A model generated the notes under the pieces. That model ran no database searches and was not told the origin of the DNA. It saw only the letters and a list, made by a program, of their open reading frames with translations. Below, in pieces: positions 51,735 through 61,511 of a stretch of 64,000 bases of DNA. The position numbers were made by a program, and so were the translations under genes. Source of the stretch: CALAED01 sp036555725 (GTDB lineage: Bacteria > Actinomycetota > Actinomycetes > Streptosporangiales > Streptosporangiaceae); the NCBI GenBank assembly GCA_036555725.1, contig DATBKU010000043.1, positions 94,667-158,666 on the forward strand, given 5' to 3'. Positions within the stretch are counted from its first letter, which is position 1. Every line of letters begins with the position of its first letter.

Positions 51735-52565
51735 TTACCAGGGGCCGAAGAGGCGGGCGCCGGTGGTGGAGACGGCGGTGCAGAGGTCGGCCACGTCGAC
51801 GTCTTTCACCTCGGCCATGCAGCGCACGGTCAGCGGGATGAGGTAAGAGGCGTTCGGCTTGCCGCGGTGTGGAATCGGGGTGAGGAAGGGGGCGTCGGTC
51901 TCGACCAGGAGGAGGTCGAGCGGCGCGGCCTTGAGGGCATCGCGGAGCGGGGCGGCGTTCTTGAACGTCACGTTGCCGGCGAAGCTCATGACGTAGCCCT
52001 TCGAGGCACACTCCTTGGCCATCGTGGCGTCGCCGGAGAAGCAGTGGAAGACGACCTTGTCCGGCGGGCCCTCCTCGGCCAGGATGCGCAGCACGTCGTC
52101 ATGCGCCTCGCGGTCGTGGATGACGAGCGTCTTGCCGGTGCGCTTGGCGATGTCGATGTGGACGCGGAACGACCGTTGCTGGTCGGCGGGCGGTGCCCAG
52201 TCGCGGTAGTAGTCGAGCCCGGTCTCGCCGACCGCCCGTACCTGCGGCAGCTCGGCCATGACCGCGATGTCGTCGAGCACGTCGTCGGTGATACCGGTCG
52301 TCTCGTTGGGATGCGTGGCCACGCCCGCGAACACGTCACCGTGCTCACGGGCCGCCTCGACACTCCACGAGGACGACGCCAGATCGACCCCGATGGTCAG
52401 CACCCGCCGTACGCCGACCGCATGCGCCGCGGCCAGTGCCCGGGACACCGGGACGTTGAGCAGGTCGAGATGGCAGTGGCTGTCGAAGACCTCGACGGGC
52501 AGACGCTCGGGCAGCGGCGGGAAGCTCGCGCTCTGGAAGCCATCGGTGCCCCGCTCGCTGATCAT
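51735..52565 (-). CDS. tatD: TatD-family metal-dependent hydrolase, 276 aa
   Basis: TIM-barrel deoxyribonuclease/hydrolase with the metal ligands in VFDSHCHLDLL (H-x-H), GETGLDYYR (Glu), VIHDREAHDD (His), FHCFSGD (His) and LVETDAPFL (Asp). It is a 3'-5' DNase involved in DNA turnover and repair. It sits between the ATPase/relic region and metG; the 145-nt gap 52566-52710 towards metG shows no gene. Confidence 0.93.
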   Translation of the reverse strand: MISERGTDGFQSASFPPLPERLPVEVFDSHCHLDLLNVPVSRALAAAHAVGVRRVLTIGVDLASSSWSVEAAREHGDVFAGVATHPNETTGITDDVLDDIAVMAELPQVRAVGETGLDYYRDWAPPADQQRSFRVHIDIAKRTGKTLVIHDREAHDDVLRILAEEGPPDKVVFHCFSGDATMAKECASKGYVMSFAGNVTFKNAAPLRDALKAAPLDLLLVETDAPFLTPIPHRGKPNASYLIPLTVRCMAEVKDVDVADLCTAVSTTGARLFGPW

Positions 52566-52710
52566 GGGATGCTCCGCCGGTCATGTGGGTCCCGCGATTC
52601 GCCGGTCACGGTTGTACCTTTCGGATCTTCCCAACGACTGGCCGGTCATACCCGTTCCACCGGGCATAGCCCTCATTGTTCGCCGGGTGTTCAAGGACGC
52701 TTCGAGATGT

Positions 52711-54519
52711 TCAGGACGCCTCGAGGCGCGCCAGCTCCTCGTCGACCACGGAGGCGTCGAGCTTGGCGAACAAGGGCTTCGGCGGCGCCAGCGGCGTGCC
52801 GACGGCGATCGGCCGCGACTCCCAGCGGGCCGCGGTTTCGTACGACCCGGTGAGTACGGGGTATTCGGGGCCGCCCTCCTCCGAGACGTTCTCGAGGGAC
52901 GGCATGCCGCTCCAGACCCCGGTGCCGCCGAGCATGTCGTACACCTTCTGTGAGGAGTTCGGCAGGAACGGCGTCATCAGTGTCTTCGCGTCGTCGACCA
53001 GCTGCAGCGCCACGTGCAGGATCGTCTTCATCCGCTCCGGGTCTGAGGTGCGCAGCTTCCACGGGGCCTGATCGGAGAGGTACTTGTTGGCCTCGGCGAT
53101 GGTCCGCATGGCCTCCTGCGTGGCGTTCTTGAACCGCGACCGGCCCAGCTCGGCGCCGACGGCGGCGAAGGCCTGGCGCGACCCCTCGAGCACGGCGTGG
53201 TCGGCGTCGGTGAGGTCGTCCGCCGCCGGGATCTCGCCGATGTTCTTGGCGGCGAACGAGATCGACCGGTTGACCAGGTTGCCCCACGCCGCGACCAGCT
53301 CGTCGTTGTTGCGCCGCACGAACTCGGCCCAGGTGAAGTCGGTGTCCTGGTTCTCCGGACCGGCCACCGCGACGTAATAGCGCAGCGCGTCCACGTCGTA
53401 CCGCTCCAGGAAGTCCCGCACGTAGATGACGACCTGGCGGGACGAGGAGAACTTCTTGCCCTCCATCGTCAGGAACTCGCTCGACACGACCTCGGTGGGC
53501 AGGTCGAGCGCGCCCAGCGAGCCCGGCGTGCCGCCCTTGTCGCCCTTGCCGCTGTAGCCGAGCAGCATCGCCGGCCAGATCTCGGCGTGGAAGACGATGT
53601 TGTCCTTGCCCATGAAGTAGTACGACAGGGCCTCCGGGTCCTGCCACCAGGCGCGCCAGGCGTCTGGGTCGCCGGACCGCCGAGCCCACTCGATCGAGGC
53701 CGACAGGTAGCCGACGACGGCGTCGAACCACACGTAGATGCGCTTGTCCGGGCGGTCGCGCCAGCCGTCGAGCGGCACCGGCACGCCCCAGTCGAGGTCG
53801 CGGGTGTACGCGCGGGGCCGCATGTCGTCAAGCAGGTTGAGGGCGAACTTGAGCACGTTGGGCCGCCACTCGCCCTGCTTGGACTGCAGGTACGCGCCGA
53901 GCGACTCGGTGAAGGCCGGCAGGTCGAGCATGTAGTGCTCGGTCTCGACGAAGACCGGCGTCTCGCCGTTGATCCGCGACCGCGGGTTGATCAGGTCGAT
54001 CGGGTCCAGCTGGTTGCCGCAGTTGTCGCACTGGTCGCCGCGTGCGCTGTCGTACCCGCAGATGGGGCAGGTGCCCTCGATGTAGCGGTCGGGCAGCGTA
54101 CGGCCGGTGGACGGCGAGATCGCCCCCATAGTGGTGGTCGGGAAGACGTAGCCGTTCTTGAGCAGGCCGAGGAAGATCTCCTGCACGACCTCGTAGTGGT
54201 TGCGCGTGGTCGTACGGGTGAACAGGTCGTACGACATGCCGAGCCCGCGCAGGTCTTCGGCGATCACCCGGTTGTAGCGGTCGGCCAGCTCACGGGCCGT
54301 CACGCCCTCGCTGTCGGCCTGCACCTGGATCGGCGTGCCGTGCTCGTCGGTGCCGCTGACCATCAGGACCTTGTTGCCCGCCATCCGCTGGTAGCGGCTG
54401 AACATGTCGCAGGGCAGCGCGAACCCGGAGACGTGCCCAATGTGGCGGGGCCCGTTGGCGTACGGCCAGGCGGGCGCGGTCAGGATGTGTCGGCTCGAGC
54501 GAGCGTTCGGCAGGGACAT
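52711..54519 (-). CDS. metG: Methionyl-tRNA synthetase, 602 aa
   Basis: Class I synthetase: the HIGH motif appears as PRHIGHVSG (about residue 25) and the KMSKS loop as GKKFSSSRQ. A zinc knuckle of four Cys is present (CPICGYDSARGDQCDNCG). The C-terminal anticodon-binding domain is present but the extra EMAP-like domain is absent. ATG 54519 gives the normal N-terminus. It charges tRNA-Met. The order metG-tatD is conserved in actinobacteria. Confidence 0.97.
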   Translation of the reverse strand: MSLPNARSSRHILTAPAWPYANGPRHIGHVSGFALPCDMFSRYQRMAGNKVLMVSGTDEHGTPIQVQADSEGVTARELADRYNRVIAEDLRGLGMSYDLFTRTTTRNHYEVVQEIFLGLLKNGYVFPTTTMGAISPSTGRTLPDRYIEGTCPICGYDSARGDQCDNCGNQLDPIDLINPRSRINGETPVFVETEHYMLDLPAFTESLGAYLQSKQGEWRPNVLKFALNLLDDMRPRAYTRDLDWGVPVPLDGWRDRPDKRIYVWFDAVVGYLSASIEWARRSGDPDAWRAWWQDPEALSYYFMGKDNIVFHAEIWPAMLLGYSGKGDKGGTPGSLGALDLPTEVVSSEFLTMEGKKFSSSRQVVIYVRDFLERYDVDALRYYVAVAGPENQDTDFTWAEFVRRNNDELVAAWGNLVNRSISFAAKNIGEIPAADDLTDADHAVLEGSRQAFAAVGAELGRSRFKNATQEAMRTIAEANKYLSDQAPWKLRTSDPERMKTILHVALQLVDDAKTLMTPFLPNSSQKVYDMLGGTGVWSGMPSLENVSEEGGPEYPVLTGSYETAARWESRPIAVGTPLAPPKPLFAKLDASVVDEELARLEAS

Positions 54520-54593
54520 GCCCCCAGCCTAGAGTGCCCGGCGCGGATGCTCGCGCCAATATCGCTCACGGCGGGACCGGCCCGCCGGCGGGG

Positions 54594-55820
54594 TTACCCG
54601 CGTTCCGCGGCGACCTGCGCCGCGGCCGCGTCGACCACGTCGGCCGCCTCCTGTGCCGGGTCTGCCAGCGGCGGGTGTGAGCGGCGCCGGATCCCCAGGA
54701 TGCTCAGGAACAGCGACGCCAAGATCATCTGGCAGCTGATGACCAGCGCGGTGGCCGATGGCACGACGATGCGCAGCGCGTACCGCGGGTCGAGCTCGCC
54801 GAAGTTGTTGACCTGCCAGTGGAACACCGACAGCACGACGCCAATGAGCCCGGCCAGCGCGAGCAGCCCGCCGATGATCAGCCCGCGCTCCAGGCTCCAC
54901 CAGTCGATGATCCGCTGCACCCGCGGGGAGTGCGGGAGGAAGCCCTCCTCCATCGCGTACACCTTGGTGAGCAACGCGAACAGTACGGCCTGGAAGCCGA
55001 TGACAAGGATGGCCCCGGCGCCCACCAGCGTGTCGACGTCGAAGGCGACCTCGCCGATCCGTACCGGCCCGAACGACAGGGCGAACCCGCCGACCAGCCC
55101 GAGCGTCATGAGTATGAGGCCCGGAATGAAGAACAGCCACTTCGGGCTGTAGAGCAGGAGGAAGCGCAGGTGCCGCCAGCCGTCCCGCCAGGTGTTGAGG
55201 TGCGGTGCCCGCGTGCGGCCGTCCGGCGACAGCGTGGTCGGCACCTCGCGGATGTCGAGCCTGGCGAGCGTGGCCTTCACCACCATCTCGCTGGCGAACT
55301 CCATGCCGCCGGTCTGCAGGCCCAGCCGCATGATCGAGTCCTTGCGGAACGCGCGCAGGCCGCAGTGGAAGTCGCCGATCTTGCTGCCGAAGAACAGCCG
55401 GCCGACGAAGCTCAGCACCGGGTTGCCGAGGTAACGGTGCAGCGGGGGCATCGCACCGGAAGCGATGCCGCCCTGGAACCGGTTCCCCATCACCACTTCG
55501 GCGCCGTCGCGCAGTTGCTCGAGGAACGGCCACAGCCCGGTGAAGTCGTAGGAGTCGTCGGCGTCGCCCATCACGACGTACCGGCCCTTGGCGGCGCGGA
55601 TGCCGCCCATCAGCGCGTTGCCGTAACCCTTGTCGCTGACCGGCACCACTCGGGCCCCGGCGTCGCGGGCGAGTTGCTGGCTGCCGTCCGTGCTGCCGTT
55701 GTCGGCGATGATGACCTCGCCGTCGACGCCGTGCTCTTCGAAGAAGCCGATCGCCTTGCGGACGCAGACCTCGACGGTCTCGGCCTCGTTCAGACACGGC
55801 ATGACTACGGAGAGTTCCAC
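54594..55820 (-). CDS. GT2 glycosyltransferase with membrane domain (polyprenyl-P-sugar synthase type), 408 aa
   Basis: The GT2 domain starts VELSVVMPCLNEAETVEVCV and has DNGSTDGS, the metal-binding GDADDSYDF, and RAFRKDSIM. The last 180 residues hold four membrane helices, as in GtrB/DPM-type enzymes that make polyprenyl-phosphate sugars on the cytoplasmic face. GTG 55820 is fixed by GGAGGAGAC upstream. Divergently across a 355-nt gap lies a GT-C type enzyme, and Pmt is 3 kb away; both use such lipid donors, so it likely supplies them. Confidence 0.9.
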   Translation of the reverse strand: MELSVVMPCLNEAETVEVCVRKAIGFFEEHGVDGEVIIADNGSTDGSQQLARDAGARVVPVSDKGYGNALMGGIRAAKGRYVVMGDADDSYDFTGLWPFLEQLRDGAEVVMGNRFQGGIASGAMPPLHRYLGNPVLSFVGRLFFGSKIGDFHCGLRAFRKDSIMRLGLQTGGMEFASEMVVKATLARLDIREVPTTLSPDGRTRAPHLNTWRDGWRHLRFLLLYSPKWLFFIPGLILMTLGLVGGFALSFGPVRIGEVAFDVDTLVGAGAILVIGFQAVLFALLTKVYAMEEGFLPHSPRVQRIIDWWSLERGLIIGGLLALAGLIGVVLSVFHWQVNNFGELDPRYALRIVVPSATALVISCQMILASLFLSILGIRRRSHPPLADPAQEAADVVDAAAAQVAAERG

Positions 55821-56175
55821 GTCACCGTCTCCTCCATTACCTCTGGTCACATGCCGGCGGGGACTTCGACTACCCTCGTCATGTTCCGACGTGTGGTACG
55901 CCCTGGCCATGATGCCCGCCGGAGCCGACTCGTGCGGGTCTGTCCGACGAGGATGACACGCACCGCGTTGCCAAGTTGCAACCTGAAGTCCCACAACAGG
56001 ACGATCGGTGACGGCAGGCTAAGGAGCCAGCATATAGGGCTGGTCGGCCCGGGAAGGTCGGTTGAGGGCGTGACGAACGCCGGGGACGGCGCTCAGGATT
56101 GGGCCTCCGATTTGCGGGCAGAGAGGCGTTTGCCCGCATTGCTGGCGGCCGGACAGACTCGGAGGGGGGTCGCCC
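55821..56175. other. Divergent promoter region between two glycosyltransferase genes
   Basis: The gap must hold promoters for both genes. An A+T-richer part with CATATAGGG (near 56034) and a GTTGC-CAAGTT-GCAAC dyad (55967-55982) are the only notable elements. No gene is recognised. Confidence 0.4.
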
Positions 56176-57756
56176 GTGGCCGGGCCAGCGCTCAAGACGC
56201 GTAAGCCGAAGCGGCCGGTCACGGCGACGATCAAGCCCATCGACACGGCCAAGATCCGGGAGGCCGGGTTCTGGGCTCTCGTCGGCCGGCACCGCCTGTT
56301 CGCCGCGATCTTCGCCGTCGGCGTGTTGCTGCGGATCGACACGATGGTGGGCTACCGGCCCGCCATGTGGTTCAACGACTCCTTCGACTACCTGCACGTC
56401 GCGATGTCGCCGTACCCGCATCCGATCCGCCCGGACGGGTACGCCTTCTACCTCCTGCTGCTCCGGCCGTTCCATAGCTTCGCGCTGGTCGTGGGCCTGC
56501 AGCATCTGATGGGCGTGGTCATGGCGGCCATGATCTACGCCCTGCTGCGCGTCCGGTTCGGGCTGCCGAAGTGGGGCGCATCGCTGGCCGCGGCGCCGGT
56601 CCTGCTGGACGCGTACGAGATCCAGCTCGAGCACCTGGTGCTGTCCGACGTGCCGTTCACCTTCATGGTGATCGCGGTCGTGGCGGCGCTGATGTGGTTC
56701 GTGACGCCGTACTGGAATGGCTGGAAGGTCGGCGCGGCCATCGGATTCGTGCTCGGGCTGGCCAGCCTGACCCGCTCGGTGGGCCTGCCGGTACTGCTGG
56801 CCGTCGTCGTCTTCATGATCGCCCGGCGGGTGCGCTGGCGCGTGATCGCCGCCACGGTGGCGCTGTGCGTGCTGCCGATGGCCGCCTATTCGGTGTGGTT
56901 CCACGCGTACTACGGCAAGTTCTCGATGACCGAGAGCAGCGGCGTGTTCCTGTACGCCCGGGTCTACAAGTTCGCGGACTGCAACAAGATCAAGCCGCCG
57001 ACCGAAGAGATCCCGCTGTGCGTGCAGCCCGATCACAAGCTGCCGTTCTCGCAGGACGGCATCTGGAACCGGCGGTCGCCGCTGCACCGCGTGCCCGCGC
57101 CGCGCTTCACCGAGATGCAGAACCGGCTGGCCGGCGACTTCTCCAAGCGCGCGATCAAGGCGCAGCCGGGGGACTACCTGACGATAGTCGCGGGCGACTT
57201 CTTCCGCGTCTTCAACTGGAACCGCACGGTCTTCCCCGACCGCGACACCTACGAGCAGTACGAGTTCCGCACGCACTCGGCCGCCCTGCCCGACTGGCGG
57301 ATGAGCAGCGACAAGACAGCCGATCAGGAGGCCGCGGCGTACGAGCGCGGCCGCGCCAGCACCCAGATCACCGAGCCGTTCGCCGGCATCATCCGGACCT
57401 ACCAGGACGTCGTCTACCTACGGGGTTCGCTGCTCGCGGGCATCTTGTTGATCGGCCTGGCGGGCATGATCCCGCTGTGGCGGCGCTTCGGCGGGGCCGC
57501 GTTGCTGCCGTGGATCACCTCGATCGGCCTGCTGCTCGCGCCCGCCGCGACGGCCGAGTTCGACTACCGGTACATCCTGCCCGCCACCCCGCTGGCCTGC
57601 ATGGCCGCGGCGCTCGCCTTCACCCCCGAGGTACGGGCGTGGTATGCCAGTCGCTTCCGGCGACGCCGCGACGCCGAGTCCGCCGCAACGCCCGACTCTG
57701 AGGCTCCCGCCGATCCGGCCCGCGGGCCCGCTCCCGAACCCGCCGCCACGAAATAG
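56176..57756 (+). CDS. GT-C type membrane glycosyltransferase, 526 aa
   Basis: About ten membrane helices. The first extracytoplasmic loop, after helix 1, holds acidic residues (MWFNDSFDYLHVAMSPYP) typical of GT-C polyprenyl-P-sugar dependent enzymes. A large periplasmic loop near residues 260-390 has CNKIKPP and two Cys. The end is a basic, then Pro/Ala-rich cytoplasmic tail. GTG 56176 has GGAGG upstream. The acceptor is not known; a cell-wall or lipoglycan role is likely. It is convergent with rsmI. Confidence 0.82.
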   Translation: MAGPALKTRKPKRPVTATIKPIDTAKIREAGFWALVGRHRLFAAIFAVGVLLRIDTMVGYRPAMWFNDSFDYLHVAMSPYPHPIRPDGYAFYLLLLRPFHSFALVVGLQHLMGVVMAAMIYALLRVRFGLPKWGASLAAAPVLLDAYEIQLEHLVLSDVPFTFMVIAVVAALMWFVTPYWNGWKVGAAIGFVLGLASLTRSVGLPVLLAVVVFMIARRVRWRVIAATVALCVLPMAAYSVWFHAYYGKFSMTESSGVFLYARVYKFADCNKIKPPTEEIPLCVQPDHKLPFSQDGIWNRRSPLHRVPAPRFTEMQNRLAGDFSKRAIKAQPGDYLTIVAGDFFRVFNWNRTVFPDRDTYEQYEFRTHSAALPDWRMSSDKTADQEAAAYERGRASTQITEPFAGIIRTYQDVVYLRGSLLAGILLIGLAGMIPLWRRFGGAALLPWITSIGLLLAPAATAEFDYRYILPATPLACMAAALAFTPEVRAWYASRFRRRRDAESAATPDSEAPADPARGPAPEPAATK

Positions 57757-57829
57757 CCGCGGCGGGGCTGTCGCCGTTCCGTAGGCGTGCAGTCGGCGGA
57801 GCCGCCATGCCCGTCGGTCCGGCCGTGGG

Positions 57830-58699
57830 TTACTTGGCGGGGGCCTGTTTGCGGGCGGCGACCACCGCGTCGTACACCTCGCGCTTGGGCACCCCGCGAT
57901 CGCGGGCCACGTCGGCGATAGCCTGTTTGCGCGGCACGCCGGACGCCTCGCGGACCGCCACCTCGGCGGCGAGGTCGGCCGGATCGACCGGGCCGCCGCG
58001 TTCCGGGGCGCCGCCGACCACGAGGGTGATCTCGCCGCGGACCCCGTCCGCCGCCCACTTCGCCAGATCGCCGAGCGACCCGCGGCGTACCTCTTCGTAC
58101 GTCTTGGTCAGCTCCCGGCAGACGGCGGCGGGACGATCGGGCCCGAACGCCTCCGTCATGGCCGTCAGCGTGGCGGACAATCGGTGCGGGGCCTCGAAGA
58201 ACACCATGGTGCGAGGCTCGGCGGCCAGCGCGGCCAGCCGGGCCCCCCGTTCCCCCGCCTTGCGCGGCAGGAACCCCTCGAAGCAGAAACGGTCCGTGGG
58301 CAGACCCGAGACGATCAACGCCGTCGTGACGGCCGACGGCCCGGGCAATACGGTGACCGGCACATCCTCGGCGATCGCGGCCGTCACCAGGCGGTACCCC
58401 GGATCGGACACCCCCGGAAGCCCGGCGTCGGTGATGACGAGGACGTCGCGGCCGGCCCGCAGCTCGGCGAGCAGCTCCTGCGCCCGGGCCCGTTCGTTGG
58501 CGTCGAAGTACGAAACCACCCGGCCCGGCACGGTCACGCCGAGGTCGGCGGCGAGCCGCCGCAGCCGGCGGGTGTCCTCGGCGGCGACGACCGCGGCGCT
58601 GCCGAGCGCCGCGCGCAGCCGCGCCGAGGCGTCGTCCGGACGTCCGATCGGCGCGCCGGCCAGGATCAGCGTTCCCGCGGTCACCGTCACGACCCCCAT
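57830..58699 (-). CDS. rsmI: 16S rRNA 2'-O-ribose methyltransferase RsmI, 289 aa
   Basis: Tetrapyrrole-methylase fold with LILAGAPIGRPDDAS at the start, AAEDTRRLRRL, VITDAGLPGVSDPGYRLV, and FFEAPHRLSATL, all diagnostic for RsmI, which methylates C1402 of 16S rRNA. The C-terminal region PRKQAIADVARDRGVPKREVYDA is a conserved HTH-like domain. ATG 58699 has a GGAAGAGGGG site before it. It is divergent from pmt, a very common actinobacterial arrangement. Confidence 0.95.
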   Translation of the reverse strand: MGVVTVTAGTLILAGAPIGRPDDASARLRAALGSAAVVAAEDTRRLRRLAADLGVTVPGRVVSYFDANERARAQELLAELRAGRDVLVITDAGLPGVSDPGYRLVTAAIAEDVPVTVLPGPSAVTTALIVSGLPTDRFCFEGFLPRKAGERGARLAALAAEPRTMVFFEAPHRLSATLTAMTEAFGPDRPAAVCRELTKTYEEVRRGSLGDLAKWAADGVRGEITLVVGGAPERGGPVDPADLAAEVAVREASGVPRKQAIADVARDRGVPKREVYDAVVAARKQAPAK

Positions 58700-58780
58700 C
58701 TTCCCCTCTTCCCTGCCATCCCAGTCCGTTGATCCGGCATGCTCTGTGTTGATCGGGCGGCTGCGTACAGGCGGCTTTCG

Positions 58781-58786
58781 TACGAT
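58781..58786 (+). promoter_or_regulatory. -10 box placing a leaderless start at pmt
   Basis: TACGAT lies exactly 6 nt before ATG 58793, so transcription would begin at or next to the start codon. Leaderless mRNAs are common in actinobacteria. A clear -35 was not found. Confidence 0.4.
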
Positions 58787-58792
58787 GGCGGG

Positions 58793-60367
58793 ATGGCGAT
58801 GACCGAGATCGACGTGGTCGAGCAGCAGGGAGACCAGCGCCGCCCGCCGCCGCTGCGCGAGTGGCTGGCCCCGCCCATACCCGGGTCGCCGCTGCTGGGC
58901 TGGATCGGGCCGATCGTGGTGGCGGTGTTCGCGGCGTTTTTGCGGTTTGATCGGCTGGCGATCCCGCACGCCGTCGTGTTCGACGAGACCTATTACGCCA
59001 AGGATTCGCTGGCGTTGTTGAAGTTCGGGTGGGAGCACAACACCGTCAAGAACGCCGACGCCATCTTGCTGGCGCCGGGCACCAACACCCACAACCCGCC
59101 GATCTGGGCCGACGGCGCCAGCTTCGTGGCCCACCCCCCGGCCGGTAAATGGCTGATCGCCATCGGGGAGTGGATGTTCGGGGCCACCCCGTTCGGGTGG
59201 CGGTTCATGGCGGCGGTGTGCGGGTCGCTGTCGGTGTTGATTTTGGCCCGGATCGCCCGCCGGATGACCGGGTCGACGCTGCTGGGTTGCGCCGCCGGGC
59301 TGCTGCTCGCCCTGGACGGGCTGCACCTGGTGACCAGCCGCACCGCGCTGCTGGACATCTTCGTGATGTTCTGGATTCTGTGCGCGTTCGGCTGCCTGCT
59401 GGTCGACCGGGACCGGACCCGCGCCCGGCTCGCCGACAAGATAGCGGCGGGGGGTGACGCCGGGTTCGGGCCGTTCCTGTTGCATGGGTGGCGGATCGGC
59501 GCCGCCGTCTGCCTCGGGCTGGCGTGTGCCACGAAATGGACCGGCATCTACTATGTGGCCGCGTTCGGGGTGCTGGCACTGGTGTGGGACATGGGGGCGC
59601 GCCGGGCGGCGCGGGTGCAGTACCCGTATGCAGGGGCGTTGGTCCGTGAGCTGCCGCTGCTGGTCGCCGGCGGCGTCGTGGTGTTCGTCACCTATATCGC
59701 CAGCTGGTGGGGCTGGATCTTCAAACCCGGCGGGTGGGGCCGCGGCACCGTCGCCCACAACGTGTTGGGCCGCCCGTTCGAGGCGATGCCGAACCTGTGG
59801 CAGTACCACAAAGAAATGTGGAACTTCCACACCAACCTGCATTCGAAACACCCCTACCAGTCCTGGCCGTGGGACTGGCCGATCCTGCGGCGCCCCGTCG
59901 CGTTCTACTACCAAGAGCCCAAGAACGCGTGCGGCGACTCGGCCAAGTGCTCCAAGGAGATCCTCGGCATCGGTACGCCGGCGATCTGGTGGACCGCGGT
60001 CGTCGCGCTGGTATTGCTGGTGTTCGTGTGGCTGTATTACCGCGACTGGCGGGCCGGCGCGATCCTGCTCGGCTACGCCGCCGGGTGGCTCCCCTGGTTC
60101 TGGCCGGCGCTGGGCCACCGCACCATGTTCTTGTTCTACGCCACCCCGATGCTGCCGTTCATGGTGCTGGCCATCGTGTTGTGCATGGGCATGCTCATCG
60201 GACCCGCCACCGACCCCGGACCCCGCCGCCTGTTCGGCTCGGCCATCGCCGGCGCCTACATGCTGCTGGTGCTGGCCAACTTCATCTACTTCTACCCGGT
60301 GCTGGCCGCCAAGGTGATCCCGTACGAACAATGGCACCACATCGTCCGCTTCAAAGACTGGATCTAA
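58793..60367 (+). CDS. pmt: Dolichyl/polyprenyl-phosphate-mannose-protein mannosyltransferase, GT39, 524 aa
   Basis: Pmt starts O-mannosylation of exported proteins. The catalytic acidic pair lies in VFDETYYAKD in the first loop, and further family motifs are HPPAGKWLI, NFHTNLHSKHPYQSWPWDWP and CKWTG-like ATKWTGIYY. About eleven membrane helices are present. The start is ATG 58793 or ATG 58799. It is convergent with nothing and divergent from rsmI. The donor lipid is probably made by the GT2 enzyme at 54594-55820 or by a homologue elsewhere. Confidence 0.95.
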   Translation: MAMTEIDVVEQQGDQRRPPPLREWLAPPIPGSPLLGWIGPIVVAVFAAFLRFDRLAIPHAVVFDETYYAKDSLALLKFGWEHNTVKNADAILLAPGTNTHNPPIWADGASFVAHPPAGKWLIAIGEWMFGATPFGWRFMAAVCGSLSVLILARIARRMTGSTLLGCAAGLLLALDGLHLVTSRTALLDIFVMFWILCAFGCLLVDRDRTRARLADKIAAGGDAGFGPFLLHGWRIGAAVCLGLACATKWTGIYYVAAFGVLALVWDMGARRAARVQYPYAGALVRELPLLVAGGVVVFVTYIASWWGWIFKPGGWGRGTVAHNVLGRPFEAMPNLWQYHKEMWNFHTNLHSKHPYQSWPWDWPILRRPVAFYYQEPKNACGDSAKCSKEILGIGTPAIWWTAVVALVLLVFVWLYYRDWRAGAILLGYAAGWLPWFWPALGHRTMFLFYATPMLPFMVLAIVLCMGMLIGPATDPGPRRLFGSAIAGAYMLLVLANFIYFYPVLAAKVIPYEQWHHIVRFKDWI

Positions 60368-60517
60368 CGACCGGTACGACCGGTACGACCCGTATGGGCA
60401 CGGCGGGGGCCACGGCGTCCGGGGGCGGCGGCGTCCGGGGGTGCGGCGTGGGCCACGGCCCCCTCGATCTCGGGGCCGCTGCGCGGGCGGGTCACCGTTT
60501 CGGGTAGAGATGACCGT

Positions 60518-61498
60518 ATGAATGCGGCTCCGCTCACCCGGGTGTGGCGCAACGGACGGCTGGAGAAGGAGGGTTTCGCCGCCGCCGAGATCAGCGACTA
60601 CCTCGAGCAGGACGACACCGTCGTCTGGATGGACATCTGCACGTTCGATCCCGAGGACCTGCAGGTCATCACCGAGGAGCTGGGCCTCGACCCGCTCGCC
60701 GTCGAGGACGCGCTGAGCTCGCACGAGCGGGCCAAGCTGGACCGTTACCCCGAGCACCTCTTCCTCAACGTCTACTCCGTACGGTTCGACTCGGCCGAGG
60801 CTCAGCTGGAGACCTCGGAGATTTCGGCTTTCATCACCAAACGCGCGCTGGTGACCGTACGGCAGAATGCCGACTTCGACGTCGACGAGCTCACCGCGCG
60901 GTGGGACGCCCAGCAGGACCTCGCGAAGTACGGCGTGGCGTTCCTGCTGTACAACCTGATCGATTTGATCGTCGACCAGCACTTCGTCGCCGTACAGGCC
61001 CTCGACACCGAGATCGAGGGGCTCGAGGACGTCCTGTTCGAGGAGCGCGTCGGCGACCTGAGCCTGCAGCGGCACAGCTTCCAGCTGCGCAAGAGTCTGG
61101 TGTTGCTGCGCAAGGTCGTGCTGCCCATGCGGGAGGTCGTCAACACCCTGCTCCGGCGCGATCTGCACATCGTGCCGGACGCCATGACGCCGTTCTTCCA
61201 GGACGTGTACGACCACGCGCTGCGGGCCGGGGAGTGGACCGACAGCCTCCGCGACCTCGTTACGACCATCCTCGAGACCCGCATCGCCATCCAGGGCAAC
61301 CGGCTCAACCAGGTCATGAAGAAGCTCACCGCGTGGGCGGCGATCATCGCGGTACCGACCGCGGTCACCGGCTTCTACGGCCAGAACGTGCCGTACCCGG
61401 GTTCGCAGCATCAATGGGGTTTCGTCGTCAGCACCGTGCTGTGGGTCGGCGGCGCCGCGGTGTTGTACGTAGTGTTCCGCATCCGCGACTGGCTCTAG
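60518..61498 (+). CDS. corA: CorA-family Mg2+/divalent cation transporter, 326 aa
   Basis: A large N-terminal cytoplasmic domain, a long helix and two C-terminal membrane segments are seen. The signature loop between them is FYGQNVPYPG, the YGQN variant of Y-G-M-N frequent in actinobacterial CorA. The protein forms a pentameric channel for Mg2+ or related ions. The region between pmt and this gene (60368-60517) holds short GACCGGTAC-type repeats and no gene. Confidence 0.93.
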   Translation: MNAAPLTRVWRNGRLEKEGFAAAEISDYLEQDDTVVWMDICTFDPEDLQVITEELGLDPLAVEDALSSHERAKLDRYPEHLFLNVYSVRFDSAEAQLETSEISAFITKRALVTVRQNADFDVDELTARWDAQQDLAKYGVAFLLYNLIDLIVDQHFVAVQALDTEIEGLEDVLFEERVGDLSLQRHSFQLRKSLVLLRKVVLPMREVVNTLLRRDLHIVPDAMTPFFQDVYDHALRAGEWTDSLRDLVTTILETRIAIQGNRLNQVMKKLTAWAAIIAVPTAVTGFYGQNVPYPGSQHQWGFVVSTVLWVGGAAVLYVVFRIRDWL

Positions 61499-61511
61499 TT
61501 GGTCGGAGCTG

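Noticed and set aside
60368..60517. GACCGGTAC-type repeats between pmt and corA as a terminator or regulatory array
   Set aside because: The repeats are short and do not form a stable hairpin with a clear stem; no function can be supported.
58700..61414. Long minus-strand extension of the rsmI frame antisense to pmt and corA
   Set aside because: No domain is recognisable and both opposite genes are clear; rsmI starts at 58699.
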